Of a stretch of DNA of 64,000 nucleotides, positions 37,598 to 46,739 are shown one piece after another. Every line of letters begins with the position of its first letter. Positions within the stretch are counted from its first letter, which is position 1. Source of the stretch: Halorhabdus rudnickae (GTDB taxonomy: Archaea; Halobacteriota; Halobacteria; Halobacteriales; Haloarculaceae); assembly GCF_900880625.1 (NCBI RefSeq), contig NZ_CAAHFB010000004.1, positions 1-64,000 of the forward strand, read 5' to 3'. Below the pieces are notes generated by a model. It ran no database searches and was not told the origin of the DNA. It was given only the letters and a program-made list of their open reading frames with translations. Both the position numbers and the translations under genes were made by a program.

Positions 37598-38254
37598 ATG
37601 CGCACATACATTGACTCTGCGTTCGTCGACGAGGTACGAGAAGCCGACGAACTGGGCCTAGTCGACGGGGTCACTACGAACCCGTCGTTGGTCTCCTCGA
37701 CCGATCGGGAGTACCGGGACATCATCGACGAACTCGACGAGTTCGTCGAGGGACCGATCAGCGTCGAGGTCATCGCCACCGACTACGAGGGGATGCTCGA
37801 GGAAGCCCGCGAGTACGACACCTGGGGTGACAACATCGCCGTCAAGCTGCCGATGACGCGCGACGGCATGAAGGCCCTCCAGACCCTTTCGGATGAGGGC
37901 GTTCAGACTAACATCACGCTGATATTCTCGGTCAACCAGGCGCTGATCGCCGCCAAGAACGGCGCGACGATGGTTTCGCCGTTCATCGGGCGACTCGACG
38001 ACAACGGTCACGACGGCGTTGGTCTCATCGAGGACATCCGCGAAGTCTACGACAACTACGACTTCGAGACGGACATCCTCGCGGCGTCGATCCGCAACCC
38101 CTACCACGTCCAGGAGGTCGCGAAGGCTGGCGCGGACATCGCGACGCTGCCGCCGGACGTGGCCGACTCGATGTTCGACCACCCGCGCACTGATAGTGGG
38201 CTTGAGGCCTTCCTCGACGACTGGGGCGACCGCGAGAGCCCCGCGCTGAAGTAA
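37598..38254 (+). CDS. tal: Transaldolase (short MipB/TalC type)
   Basis: 218 residues. Schiff-base lysine K83 in NIAVKLPMT; first strand MRTYIDSAFVDEV with the catalytic D, GVTTNPSLVSS, and TNITLIFSVNQALIAAKNGA plus VSPFIGRLDDNG. The short family covers transaldolases and fructose-6-phosphate aldolases. Its position after transketolase favours transaldolase. Completes the carbon shuffle of the non-oxidative pentose phosphate path. Confidence 0.92.
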   Translation: MRTYIDSAFVDEVREADELGLVDGVTTNPSLVSSTDREYRDIIDELDEFVEGPISVEVIATDYEGMLEEAREYDTWGDNIAVKLPMTRDGMKALQTLSDEGVQTNITLIFSVNQALIAAKNGATMVSPFIGRLDDNGHDGVGLIEDIREVYDNYDFETDILAASIRNPYHVQEVAKAGADIATLPPDVADSMFDHPRTDSGLEAFLDDWGDRESPALK

Positions 38255-38352
38255 CTCTCTCGTTGCTTTCCGTCGTCGTTCATCCCGAGTATCTGTTTTG
38301 AGAATCGCCGCCACAGGCTTTTGATTCTCGGATACCAATTGGCGTCAGCTTG

Positions 38353-41046
38353 ATGACGGACGAACCGGGCGCGATTACCATCTTGCACGTCGATGACGAG
38401 CCTGATCTGACTGGACTCGTGACCGACATGCTCGAACGGCACGCGGACATCACCGTCGAGACGGCGACGAGTGCGAGCGAGGGACTCGACCGGCTCTCGC
38501 CGGACCGCTTCGACTGTGTCGTCTCCGACTACGCGATGCCGGAGATGGATGGTATCGCGTTCCTCGAGGCGGTCCGGGCGGAGTATCCCGAACTCCCGTT
38601 TGTCCTGTTCACGGGCAAGGGCAGCGAGGAGGTCGCCAGCGAGGCGATCACTGCCGGGGCGACCGACTACCTCCAGAAAGGCGGCGGCACCGAGCAGTAC
38701 GACCTACTCACCAACCGGATCCGCAACGCCGTCTCCCAGTACCGTTCCGAGAGACGGGCGGCGAAACTCGACCGGATCCGCTCGCTTGCTAGCGACGTCA
38801 ATCAGGTCCTCGTGCGGGCGGATTCTCGGGCCGAAGTCGAGTCCCGCGTCTGTGAACGGTTTGCCGACACCGACCGCTACGCGTTTGCGTGGATCGGGGA
38901 CGTCGACACCCAGACGAATCGTCTCGAACCACGCGAGACAGCCGGGGAAGCCGAACAATACCTTACGGAAATCACCGTCACGGCCGACGACAGTCCGACC
39001 GGGCAGGGGCCTGCTGGGACCGCGGCCCGCGAGCGGCGCGTCGCTGTCACGGAAAACATCGCGTCCGATCCTGACCTCGATCGGTGGGCCGACATTGCGA
39101 GTGCCTACGGATTCGGGTCGATCGCGTCCGTCCCGCTGGAACACGGAGAGACACTGTATGGTGTACTCACGCTGTACGCCGAGGAAACCCAGCCCTTCGA
39201 CGACGACGAGCGGGCACTGCTGGCTGAACTCGGGGCCGACATCGGCCACGCATTGCACTCGTTGGTCGTCGATGACCAGCGCCGCGAGGAACGTGACCGA
39301 CGTGAAGCGTTGTTCGCGAACGCCCCGACGCCAGTCGTCGCCTCCCGTCCTTTGGGCGAGGGCAACGAACAGTACGTTACAGACGTCAACGAGTCTTTCG
39401 AGGACGTCTTTGGGTTCGACCGCGAGACGATCGTCGGCGAAGAAGTGTCGGACGTTCTCGTTCCCGAAGGGCATCACGACGAACACGTCGAGTTTCGAAG
39501 ACGCACCGCCGAGGGGGAAGCGATCACTGCCACCGTCGAGCGCCGGACGCGCGACGGGGTTCGGGAGTTTATCATGCACGTCATCCCGTTCGGGCTTGGG
39601 GATGGTTCCCCGGATGGCAACTACGTCTGGTACACGGACGTCACCGATTGGGGCGAGGACGAGCGTGAACTCCGGGCGTTCCGTCAGGCGGTCGAACACG
39701 TTAGTCACGCCGTCTACTGGACGGCCTCCGACGGCACCATCGAGTACGTCAACCCGGCATTCGAGGACCAGACCGGATACGCTGCCACGGAAGCGATCGG
39801 CCAGAGCGCGTCGGTACTCGCCTCCGGCGAACACGACGCGGCGTTTTACGCTGACCTCTGGGAAACGATCCTCGACGGTGAGACGTGGGAGGGGGAACTC
39901 ATCAACGAACGGGCGGACGGAGAGCGCTACGTCGTCGAGCAGACGATTACACCCGTCAGAACCGACGGGGAGATCGAGCGCTTCGTCGCGATCAACGTCG
40001 ACGTCACTGACCGCAAGAGACGAGAGCGCGAACGCGAACAGGCCAATACAGTTCTCCGGACGATCGTCGAGCATCTGCCGATGGGCGTTCTCGTCGAAGA
40101 CGCCGACCGCGACGTCCTGATGGTCAACGAGCGATTGCTCTCGCTTTTCGATGCCCCGTATTCGACTGACGCGTTGATCGGCCAGGACTGTACGCTGGCC
40201 GCCGAGAATTTCAAGGACTACTTCGCCGATCCCGAGGGGTTCATCGACGGAGTCGATGAGCGGATCGACGCGCGCGATCCCGTCAAAAACGAGCGACTCG
40301 AACTCGCCGACGGGCGGGTCCTCGAACGCGATTACGTGCCCTATACGTTACCCGATGGCGAGGCCAACCTCTGGCTGTACCGGGACGTCACCGAGCGGAC
40401 GCGCAACGAGCGCCGCCTGCGACAGCAAAACGAACGCCTCGATCAGTTCACCAGCGTCGTCAGTCACGATCTCCGCAACCCGTTGAACGTCGCGACCAGC
40501 CGCCTCGAACTCGCCGCCGATGAGTGTGATAGCGTCCATCTCGAACACGCATCGGCGGCCATCGAGCGAAGTCTCTCGCTGATCGACGACCTCCGGACGT
40601 TGACCGTCGAAGGGACGGCAGCCATCGAGACGGAACCCGTCGGACTCGCCCAAGCGGCCGCGGATAGCTGGCAAACCGTGATGACCGCCGATGCGACCCT
40701 CTCCGTCGAGACCGATCGGACGATCGACACTGATCCGGGGCGGGTGAGACAACTGCTTGAGAACCTCTTTGGGAACGCGGTGGCTCATGCCGGCGAGGAT
40801 GTCGCCGTCACGGTGGGGGCGCTCGAAGACGGCTTCTACGTCGAAGACGACGGCCCTGGCATCCCCCAAGAGAGCCGCGAAACGGTGTTCGAACCGGGCC
40901 ATTCCACGGCTGAAGACGGCACGGGGTTCGGCCTCGCGATCGTCAAGGCGATCGCTGACACTCACGACTGGCGTGTTCGAGTAACGGAGGGTGCGGGCGG
41001 CGGCGCGCGCTTCGAGTTCACCGACGTCGACGTGATCGAGGAGTGA
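38353..41046 (+). CDS. Hybrid sensor histidine kinase (REC-GAF-PAS-PAS-PAS-HisKA-HATPase)
   Basis: 897 residues from ATG 38353. Domains in order: receiver with phosphoacceptor D59 (VVSDYAMPEMDG) and K in YLQKGG; GAF-like (GSIASVPLEHGETLYGVLTL); three PAS units (about 320-430, 435-560, 570-690); HisKA with H in TSVVSHDLRNPLNVA; HATPase with LLENLFGNAVAHA, DDGPGIP and GTGFGLAIVKAI. No membrane helix, so it senses cytoplasmic signals. No separate output protein is adjacent. Typical of haloarchaea; signal unknown. Confidence 0.9.
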   Translation: MTDEPGAITILHVDDEPDLTGLVTDMLERHADITVETATSASEGLDRLSPDRFDCVVSDYAMPEMDGIAFLEAVRAEYPELPFVLFTGKGSEEVASEAITAGATDYLQKGGGTEQYDLLTNRIRNAVSQYRSERRAAKLDRIRSLASDVNQVLVRADSRAEVESRVCERFADTDRYAFAWIGDVDTQTNRLEPRETAGEAEQYLTEITVTADDSPTGQGPAGTAARERRVAVTENIASDPDLDRWADIASAYGFGSIASVPLEHGETLYGVLTLYAEETQPFDDDERALLAELGADIGHALHSLVVDDQRREERDRREALFANAPTPVVASRPLGEGNEQYVTDVNESFEDVFGFDRETIVGEEVSDVLVPEGHHDEHVEFRRRTAEGEAITATVERRTRDGVREFIMHVIPFGLGDGSPDGNYVWYTDVTDWGEDERELRAFRQAVEHVSHAVYWTASDGTIEYVNPAFEDQTGYAATEAIGQSASVLASGEHDAAFYADLWETILDGETWEGELINERADGERYVVEQTITPVRTDGEIERFVAINVDVTDRKRREREREQANTVLRTIVEHLPMGVLVEDADRDVLMVNERLLSLFDAPYSTDALIGQDCTLAAENFKDYFADPEGFIDGVDERIDARDPVKNERLELADGRVLERDYVPYTLPDGEANLWLYRDVTERTRNERRLRQQNERLDQFTSVVSHDLRNPLNVATSRLELAADECDSVHLEHASAAIERSLSLIDDLRTLTVEGTAAIETEPVGLAQAAADSWQTVMTADATLSVETDRTIDTDPGRVRQLLENLFGNAVAHAGEDVAVTVGALEDGFYVEDDGPGIPQESRETVFEPGHSTAEDGTGFGLAIVKAIADTHDWRVRVTEGAGGGARFEFTDVDVIEE

Positions 41047-41064
41047 GCGGCGTGTGACAACCGA

Positions 41065-41913
41065 TTACTCCGCCATCCCCCAGACGTCGTCGTCCCACGA
41101 CCGGGCGCGGTCGTCGTACACCGGCTCGTCACGGTCTAAATCGTCAATGCGGGCGTGATCGTCGTCGTCGAGTTCAAAGTCAAAGAGGTCGATGTTCTGC
41201 TCGATGTGCCCCCGGGTGGTCGAGCGTGGCAGGACGACGATGTCTTTCTCGACGGCCCACCGGAGAACGATCTGGGCGGGCGTGCGGTCGTATGTTTCCG
41301 CTAGCTCTTCGATCACGGGGTCGTCGAGCACTGCAGTGCGGGCCAGTGGAGCCGCGGCCTCAACGACAATATCGTTGTCCTGGCAGTACTCGACGAGATC
41401 GGGTCGCTGCAAGTAGGGATGGAACTCGATCTGGTTGACGGCGATCGGGACGTTACTGACGTGCTGGGCGGCACTGAGCTGGTACAGATCGAAGTTCGAG
41501 ACCCCGACGTTCCGGACCATCCCTTGCTCTTTGAGCGTCGCCATGGCGTCCATCGTCTCACGGATAGAGATCGCGGGATTTGGCCAGTGGATCAGATAGA
41601 GATCGAGATAGTCCGTCTGGAGGTCTTCGAGGGTCGTTTTGGCCGCCTCGATCACCGATTCGTAGTTGAGGTGTTTCGCCAGGACCTTCGAGGTTACAAA
41701 GAGATCCTCGCGGTCCTGATCGGCGAGTACCTTGCCGAGCGACGCCTCGTTCATGTACCCCTCGGCGGTGTCGACGTGGGTGTAACCTGTCTCGAGAGCG
41801 ATCTCGACTGGCTGTTGGACGGTCTCGCCTTCGAGTTCGTACGTACCTTTGCCGACGACGGGCAACTCGTCGCCACTCGGCAACGGCGTGGTCGGGACAG
41901 ACATAGTTCGCAT
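41065..41913 (-). CDS. Aldo/keto reductase (AKR5-like, YvgN/DkgA type)
   Basis: 282 residues. Motifs: GYTHVDTAEGYMNEASLGKV with catalytic D and Y, LDLYLIHWPNP with H, VGVSNFDLYQL, and ENDIVVLPRSTT-type cofactor site (VEKDIVVLPRSTTRGHIEQN). Haloarchaeal members reduce small aldehydes and ketones such as methylglyoxal or 2,5-diketogluconate; the substrate here is unknown. Faces the TIM-like gene on the same strand. Confidence 0.9.
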   Translation of the reverse strand: MRTMSVPTTPLPSGDELPVVGKGTYELEGETVQQPVEIALETGYTHVDTAEGYMNEASLGKVLADQDREDLFVTSKVLAKHLNYESVIEAAKTTLEDLQTDYLDLYLIHWPNPAISIRETMDAMATLKEQGMVRNVGVSNFDLYQLSAAQHVSNVPIAVNQIEFHPYLQRPDLVEYCQDNDIVVEAAAPLARTAVLDDPVIEELAETYDRTPAQIVLRWAVEKDIVVLPRSTTRGHIEQNIDLFDFELDDDDHARIDDLDRDEPVYDDRARSWDDDVWGMAE

Positions 41914-41949
41914 AAGAATTCGCCCGCCCGGCCCTTAATGTGACCGTTC

Positions 41950-42041
41950 GTGTCGTCTCCGGTCGGAGTATCACTGGCCCTGATCTTGCTCGTGAACACG
42001 ACGAGCACCGCGTGCGTGTCGTCTCCGATCGGGGTATCACT
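41950..42041. repeat. 26-bp near-identical direct repeat (41950-41975 and 42016-42041)
   Basis: The first copy starts GTGTCGTCTCCGGTCGG and ends GTATCACT; the second copy differs at two bases. Starts are 66 bp apart. The second covers the stop of the TIM-like gene, the first lies in the gap before the reductase gene. Probably a local duplication; a regulatory use is possible. Confidence 0.65.
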
Positions 42042-42723
42042 CCGCCGACGCGACGACCTCGCCGATCTCGCCAAGCAATCGCTCGGGGTCCTCGGCAGTG
42101 ACGATGGCCGACGCCGCGCCGGTCGCGTCCACACCGAGTTCGAATGCCTGCCGGACGTCCGGGGCCGAGGAGATCCCCCCGCCGACTCGGACTTTCGTCT
42201 CGGGTGCCGTGTCGTCTCGCATCGCGATGAATCGCTCGATCTGTTCGGGATGGGTTCGGGTGATCGCTCGATCGGTCGAGATGTCGCCCGGCCGCTCGAA
42301 CAACAGCTGGTCAGGTTCGAACGCGGCGACTGCTCGGCCCATCTCGACGCTGTCGACACAGACGATCGCATCCAGGCCGGCCGCTCGACACCGTTCTATT
42401 TTCGTCTCGATGTCCGCGAGCGTGTCCCGGTTCTCTGCGTGGTTGATGACTGCTCCGACTGCGCCCGCATCCGCGAGCGCCTCGGGGAGGCGTTTCCCCA
42501 TGCCCCGCCCGGGCGAGACGGAATCGACGGCCGGTGCGAAGACGGGCAGATCCGTCTCGCTGGCGATCAGCCGAAGATCTGGAACCTGTGGCGTCAGCAC
42601 GAAATTCCCGCCGGTCTGTTTACCTATTCGCTCGATCGTCTTCGCCAGTGCCAGGCCGTCGGACCCCCACGTCCCCGGGTAGAGCTTGTAGTTCACCTGG
42701 AAGTGTGGATATGGCAGGCTCAT
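42037..42723 (-). CDS. Triosephosphate isomerase-like protein, divergent
   Basis: 228 residues from ATG 42723 (MSLPYPHFQVNYKLYPGT). The TIM family is clear: catalytic K in NYKLYP, H in GAVINHAENRD, E in LLFERPGDIS and the phosphate site VGGGISSAPDV. The loop that normally reads EPPxxIG after the glutamate is replaced by ERPGDIS, and the N-terminus differs from the usual haloarchaeal enzyme. Either a second isomerase with altered substrate or a replacement for TpiA. Genes around it handle pentose phosphates. Confidence 0.75.
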   Translation of the reverse strand: MSLPYPHFQVNYKLYPGTWGSDGLALAKTIERIGKQTGGNFVLTPQVPDLRLIASETDLPVFAPAVDSVSPGRGMGKRLPEALADAGAVGAVINHAENRDTLADIETKIERCRAAGLDAIVCVDSVEMGRAVAAFEPDQLLFERPGDISTDRAITRTHPEQIERFIAMRDDTAPETKVRVGGGISSAPDVRQAFELGVDATGAASAIVTAEDPERLLGEIGEVVASAE

Positions 42724-42764
42724 CCTGCCGGGGGTACCTGCGGCGAGCGATAAAACCTGTCGCC

Positions 42765-42899
42765 GGGATCGACGAGCCGGAGACTTTCGCTGGGACCGAC
42801 GAGCCGAAGACTTTCGCTGGGACCGACGAGCCGAAGACTTTCGCTGGGACCGACGAGCCGAAGACTTTCGCTGGGACCGACGAGCCGGAGACTTCGCCG
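42765..42899 (+). repeat. Five tandem copies of a 27-bp unit upstream of prs
   Basis: Units start at 42765, 42792, 42819, 42846 and 42873. Copies 2-4 are identical, beginning GGGACCGACGAGCC and ending GAAGACTTTCGCT; copy 1 has two changes and copy 5 decays at its end. The array lies 41 bp before the prs TATA box and 42 bp after the start of the divergent TIM-like gene. A related array lies upstream of rpe in the same orientation to its gene, which favours a regulatory role or shared origin. No spacers, so not a CRISPR array. Confidence 0.9.
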
Positions 42900-42939
42900 A
42901 AGCGGTGTCTCGGGTTCGCGTGGGTGACGAACCGAAATG

Positions 42940-42947
42940 TCTTATTG
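42940..42947 (+). promoter_or_regulatory. TATA box of prs
   Basis: TCTTATTG about 28 bp before ATG 42972, giving a leaderless transcript just downstream of the repeat array. Confidence 0.5.
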
Positions 42948-42971
42948 TCCCTCCAGCCAAGTAGCGCACAC

Positions 42972-43820
42972 ATGATAACGGGCACGTCGACGGCCCAGGC
43001 GATCGCGGCGGCCGTCTCCCAGCGGCTCGGGGAACCACTGGTCGATCTCGAGGCGGACGGCACCGCCGAGACCGCCGAGGGCGTCACTGTCGGCGACGAT
43101 GAACGTGTCGTCGTCATCGGCTCGACGACGTCCAGCCGTGCACACCTCGAACTGCTGGAACTCCAGGAGCGGGCGAACGATCGCGACCCCGAGGAGGTCG
43201 TCACCGTGCTCCCGTATCTGGGTTATGCCCGCCAGGACAAGCTCTTCGAACCGGGCCAGGCAATCTCGGCCCGTGCGGTCGGGAAAGCCCTCGGCGCGAG
43301 CACGGATCGTGTCTATTCGGTCAACCCACACAACATCTCCGTGTTGGAGTACTTCGGCGTCCCGGCCGAGCCGGTCGACGCCGCCCCGCAACTCGCCAAG
43401 CCCCTCCCGGATGACCTGGTCGAACCGGTATTCTTGGGCCCCGACGAGGACGCCGAGTGGCTCGCGCACTCGGTCCGTGACACTTACGGCGTCGGTCTCG
43501 TCGAGAACTTCGAGAAGATCCGCCATTCCGCGACCGAGGTCGAGATGACCGCCGAGGACAAGGACTTCTCGGGCCGGGACGTGGTCCTCGTCGACGACAT
43601 GATCGCCACCGGCGGGACCATGAGCGGGGCGGTCAACCTCCTCGCCAAGCAGGACACTCGGCGCGTGTTCGTCACCTGCATTCACCCGCTTTTGGTCGAC
43701 AACGCCATGAGTCGCCTTCACCGGGCCGGCGTTCAGTCGCTGTACGCCACCGATACCATCGACCGCTCGATCAGCCAGGTAAGCGCCGCGCCACCGATCG
43801 CCGACGTCCTCCAGCAGTAA
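42972..43820 (+). CDS. prs: Ribose-phosphate diphosphokinase (PRPP synthase)
   Basis: 282 residues, the short archaeal form. Makes PRPP from ribose 5-phosphate and ATP for nucleotide, histidine and tryptophan synthesis. Motifs: TVLPYLGYARQDKLFEPG with conserved residues for ATP, SVNPHNISVLEYF, and the PRPP loop VVLVDDMIATGGTMSGAV. Start ATG 42972 fits the family; the longer frame upstream translates the tandem repeats. Converges with rpe. Confidence 0.95.
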   Translation: MITGTSTAQAIAAAVSQRLGEPLVDLEADGTAETAEGVTVGDDERVVVIGSTTSSRAHLELLELQERANDRDPEEVVTVLPYLGYARQDKLFEPGQAISARAVGKALGASTDRVYSVNPHNISVLEYFGVPAEPVDAAPQLAKPLPDDLVEPVFLGPDEDAEWLAHSVRDTYGVGLVENFEKIRHSATEVEMTAEDKDFSGRDVVLVDDMIATGGTMSGAVNLLAKQDTRRVFVTCIHPLLVDNAMSRLHRAGVQSLYATDTIDRSISQVSAAPPIADVLQQ

Positions 43821-43851
43821 TTCAGCGTTCGCCGTTCGATTTTTGTCCGTC

Positions 43852-44499
43852 TCAGCGACCCTCGATCCCGATCCCCTCGCGCAGTTCCCCGAGCGCAGCC
43901 GGGACGTTTTTGCGACCGAACAGCGACGACCCGATCACGAACGTCTCGGCCCCTGCCTCGGCACACTGGGCACCTGTCTCTTCGTCGATACCGCCGTCGA
44001 CTTCGATCTCGGTGTCCGTCTGGTCAGCGATGCGTTCGACGCGGTCGAGTGTCTTTGGCTTGAACGACTGGCCGCCAAAGCCTGGCTGGACGCTCATCAC
44101 GAGGACGACCTCGACGTCGTCGATGAACGGTTCGACCGCTTCGACGTCGGTGTCCGGGTTGAGTGCGACGCCGGCATCCATGCCGTGGTCGTGGATCTTC
44201 TCGACGACTGCCTGCGTGTCGGCACACGCTTCGACGTGGACGGTGAGGCGATCGGCGCCGACGTCCCGGAAGTCCTCGACGTAGCGGCTCGGTCGGTCGA
44301 TCATCAGATGCGTATCGAAGTACAGATCGGTCCGCTCGCGCACCGAGGCGATCACCGGCTGTCCGAACGAGATGTTCGGCACGAACTGTCCGTCCATGAC
44401 ATCCAGATGCAGGAGGTCGACACCTTCCTCGACCTTGCTGATGTCACCGTAAAGATCGCTGAAATCGGCTGCGAGAATCGACGGTGCGATTCGACCCAT
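43852..44499 (-). CDS. rpe: Ribulose-phosphate 3-epimerase
   Basis: 215 residues from ATG 44499. Interconverts ribulose and xylulose 5-phosphate. Signatures: IAPSILAADFSDL, LLHLDVMDGQFVPNISFG with both metal ligands, DTHLMIDRPSRYV, VMSVQPGFGGQSF and EVDGGIDEETG. Rpe is uncommon in archaea and complements transketolase and RpiA in this window. Its promoter region carries a repeated segment (44521-44661). Confidence 0.95.
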   Translation of the reverse strand: MGRIAPSILAADFSDLYGDISKVEEGVDLLHLDVMDGQFVPNISFGQPVIASVRERTDLYFDTHLMIDRPSRYVEDFRDVGADRLTVHVEACADTQAVVEKIHDHGMDAGVALNPDTDVEAVEPFIDDVEVVLVMSVQPGFGGQSFKPKTLDRVERIADQTDTEIEVDGGIDEETGAQCAEAGAETFVIGSSLFGRKNVPAALGELREGIGIEGR

Positions 44500-44520
44500 A
44501 CCGGGACATTCAGAACGGAG

Positions 44521-44661
44521 TCGTATCAAATCGTCGCCTCGCACCAGCGAAGGACTAGTCGTCATACCAGCGAGGGACAAGTCGTCATACCAGCGAAGGA
44601 CAAGTCGTCACACCAGCCAAAACCAGTCGTATCAACTCGTCGCCTCACACCAGCAGGGGAC
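44521..44661 (-). repeat. Repeat array covering the rpe promoter
   Basis: Two 35-bp direct copies (44521-44555 and 44627-44661, four mismatches or so) flank 23-bp tandem units at 44558-44580 and 44581-44603 plus a decayed third. In the rpe direction a unit reads GGTATGACGACTTGTCCTTC then GCT; the prs array unit ends similarly in CTTTCGCT. The copy next to rpe contains TTTGATACGA, the probable TATA box about 25 bp from the start. So the promoter segment itself seems duplicated. Confidence 0.8.
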
Positions 44662-44663
44662 CG

Positions 44664-46619
44664 TTACTCCGCGCGTCCGCCATCACCCATCGCCACGTCC
44701 GGACTGTCGGCCTCCGCCGCTCGCGCCTCGACCTCGAAAGTCGAAAGCAGGGTTCGGAGCCGGTCGGCCCGGTCGCTGAGGGACTCGACGGTGGTACTGA
44801 CCTGCGACATCGACGCCGCTTGCTGCTGGGCCGCTGCGGAGGCACCCTCGCTTTCTTGGGCGACCGTCCGACTCCCGTCGGCGACGTCCTCGATCGAGGA
44901 GACGATCGATTCAGTAGCTGTGGCCTGCTCGTCGGTCGCCCTGTTGATCTCTTGTATCCCCTCGTCGGTCTCTTCTGCGTTGGTCGCGACCTGTTCGAAC
45001 GCTTCGGCGACCGCCTCGGCGGCTTCGAGCTCTTCGAGTACGTACTGCTCGGCCGTCCGGGCTTTCTCGACAGTTCGCTCGGTCTGTGACGTGACGTCGT
45101 CGATGAGTACCTCGATGTCGGCTGCCGACGCCTGTGTCTGTTCGGCCAGTCCTTTGACCTCCTCGGCGACGACGGCGAATCCGTCACCATCCTCGCCGCC
45201 GGCTCGCGCCGCCTCGATGTTGGCGTTCAACGCGAGCATGTTCGTCTGGTCGGCGATGTCACCGATGAGATCGACGATATCGCCGATTTCGGCCATCCGT
45301 TCCTCGAGGGACTCGACGCTCTCGACTGTCGAGTCGATCGCCGTTCGTGCGTCCTGCGCATCCTCGATGGCGCGCTGGGCGGTCGCCTCGCTCTCCTCGG
45401 CGATGCGCGCCGTCTCCTGGGACCGCTCGGCGACTGTTTCGGCTGAGGCGGCCACCTCCTCGACGCTCGCAGAGAGATTCGACATCTCTCCCGAGGCGGC
45501 CTCGAGCATCTCCCGCTGGTCGGCCGCCGCGCTCGCAATCTCCTCGACCGCCGCGCTGACCTCCTCGCTCGCGTTCGCGGCCTCGTCGGTTCCCGCAGTC
45601 GCTTCGGCACTTGCCTCGGCGACGGTCTCGGCGAACGACTGCAGTTCAGTCGTCGTCGTGGCTGTTTCTGTCACCATCTCGTTGAACGCTGCGGCGATCT
45701 GGGCCATCGCGTCACTCTCGACGCCGTCGTCGAGCCGGACCGTGAGATCGCCGTCAGCGGCCCGCCTGATCTCGGTGCTGTAGGCGTCGGCCGTCGCTTC
45801 GAGTCGCTCGTTGGCCCGTTCGATCTCGGCCTGTCGGGCCTCGGCCTCGGCTTTCATCTCCTGGGCCTGTGCCTGTGCCTCCTCGATTTCAGCCTGTTTG
45901 GCTTCGAGATCTTCGATCTCCCGGCTCTTCTCGCGGGCCTCCCGGAGTTTTTCGCGTGCCTCCTCGCGGGAACGCTCGGTCGAATACCAGTGGGACATCA
46001 GCGCGATGGCCAGTGCCAGGACGAAGATACCATGAATGAAGCCCCACGCCCAAGGGTTGTTGATCGCGGCGGTGTGGTTATAGACACGACTCGGGTTCAC
46101 CATGCCGAACACACCGTGCGTGAGGACCACGTATCCGATCCCCAGGGCGAAGGGGAGCCAGTCCTCATAGACCGCAACGACGGCCATTCCGACGAAGAAG
46201 TGAAAGTGTGCCTCGATGAACCCCCCGGAGACGTGGACCAGCACGACCGACGCCGACAACAGGCCAGTCGTCGCCAGCGCGGTCCGCACCCGGCGTGAGA
46301 ACCGAGGGACGGAAGCGGCGAGTGCGAAGGCCACGACGATCGCGAGTTCGACGAGCAGATGCGCCAGCGGAATCGCCGGGATCGTCGCGCCGGTGACGAC
46401 CGTTTCCGTCCCTTCGAAGGTTCCAAGCAGAAACAGGAACGGAACGTGAATGAGAATCAACACGACAATGTTCCGATGGCGGCTCCGCCAGGACTCTTCA
46501 GGGATCGACTGCCCGCTCGGGACGTACTTCAGCGTCTCCTGCAACCGGTGTCTCCACCCGATCCAACGGGTATATTCTCTGGTTTTGGGGGTTTCCGTGC
46601 TTTCCATACCCGTAGGCAT
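44664..46619 (-). CDS. Membrane methyl-accepting transducer, HtrVIII-like sensor
   Basis: 651 residues (ATG 46607 is a possible later start). Residues about 48-215 hold about six helices with a His-bearing segment [20 protein letters not shown]. Then come a coiled coil, a HAMP-like part ([20 protein letters not shown]) and a signalling domain whose tip reads [19 protein letters not shown]. The multi-helix sensor with clustered histidines recalls the aerotaxis transducer HtrVIII of Halobacterium. Ligand is inference. Confidence 0.85.
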   Translation of the reverse strand: MPTGMESTETPKTREYTRWIGWRHRLQETLKYVPSGQSIPEESWRSRHRNIVVLILIHVPFLFLLGTFEGTETVVTGATIPAIPLAHLLVELAIVVAFALAASVPRFSRRVRTALATTGLLSASVVLVHVSGGFIEAHFHFFVGMAVVAVYEDWLPFALGIGYVVLTHGVFGMVNPSRVYNHTAAINNPWAWGFIHGIFVLALAIALMSHWYSTERSREEAREKLREAREKSREIEDLEAKQAEIEEAQAQAQEMKAEAEARQAEIERANERLEATADAYSTEIRRAADGDLTVRLDDGVESDAMAQIAAAFNEMVTETATTTTELQSFAETVAEASAEATAGTDEAANASEEVSAAVEEIASAAADQREMLEAASGEMSNLSASVEEVAASAETVAERSQETARIAEESEATAQRAIEDAQDARTAIDSTVESVESLEERMAEIGDIVDLIGDIADQTNMLALNANIEAARAGGEDGDGFAVVAEEVKGLAEQTQASAADIEVLIDDVTSQTERTVEKARTAEQYVLEELEAAEAVAEAFEQVATNAEETDEGIQEINRATDEQATATESIVSSIEDVADGSRTVAQESEGASAAAQQQAASMSQVSTTVESLSDRADRLRTLLSTFEVEARAAEADSPDVAMGDGGRAE

Positions 46620-46714
46620 GGATACCCGGTCAAAAACCCGTCTCTCAGGCTATCAAATTCTGAAATGACATGTGGGTGGGACGCTCCGCCCGGTCTTCTC
46701 AGCCTCTAACAGTA

Positions 46715-46721
46715 GTTATTT
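46715..46721 (+). promoter_or_regulatory. TATA box of rpiA
   Basis: GTTATTT lies about 23 bp before ATG 46740, fitting leaderless transcription. Confidence 0.4.
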
Positions 46722-46739
46722 GGCGCGGAGGCCTAACGT

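Noticed and set aside
42765-42899. Regular 27-bp repeats as a CRISPR array
   Set aside because: Units are directly adjacent with no spacers, and no cas gene is nearby.
42534-42971. N-terminal extension of Prs with a repeated nonapeptide
   Set aside because: The open frame runs through the repeats, but ATG 42972 gives the normal Prs terminus and has a TATA box at the right distance.
43843-45783. 646-codon plus-strand frame across rpe and the transducer
   Set aside because: It is antisense to two clear genes and low complexity (Ser/Ala-rich) in its second half.
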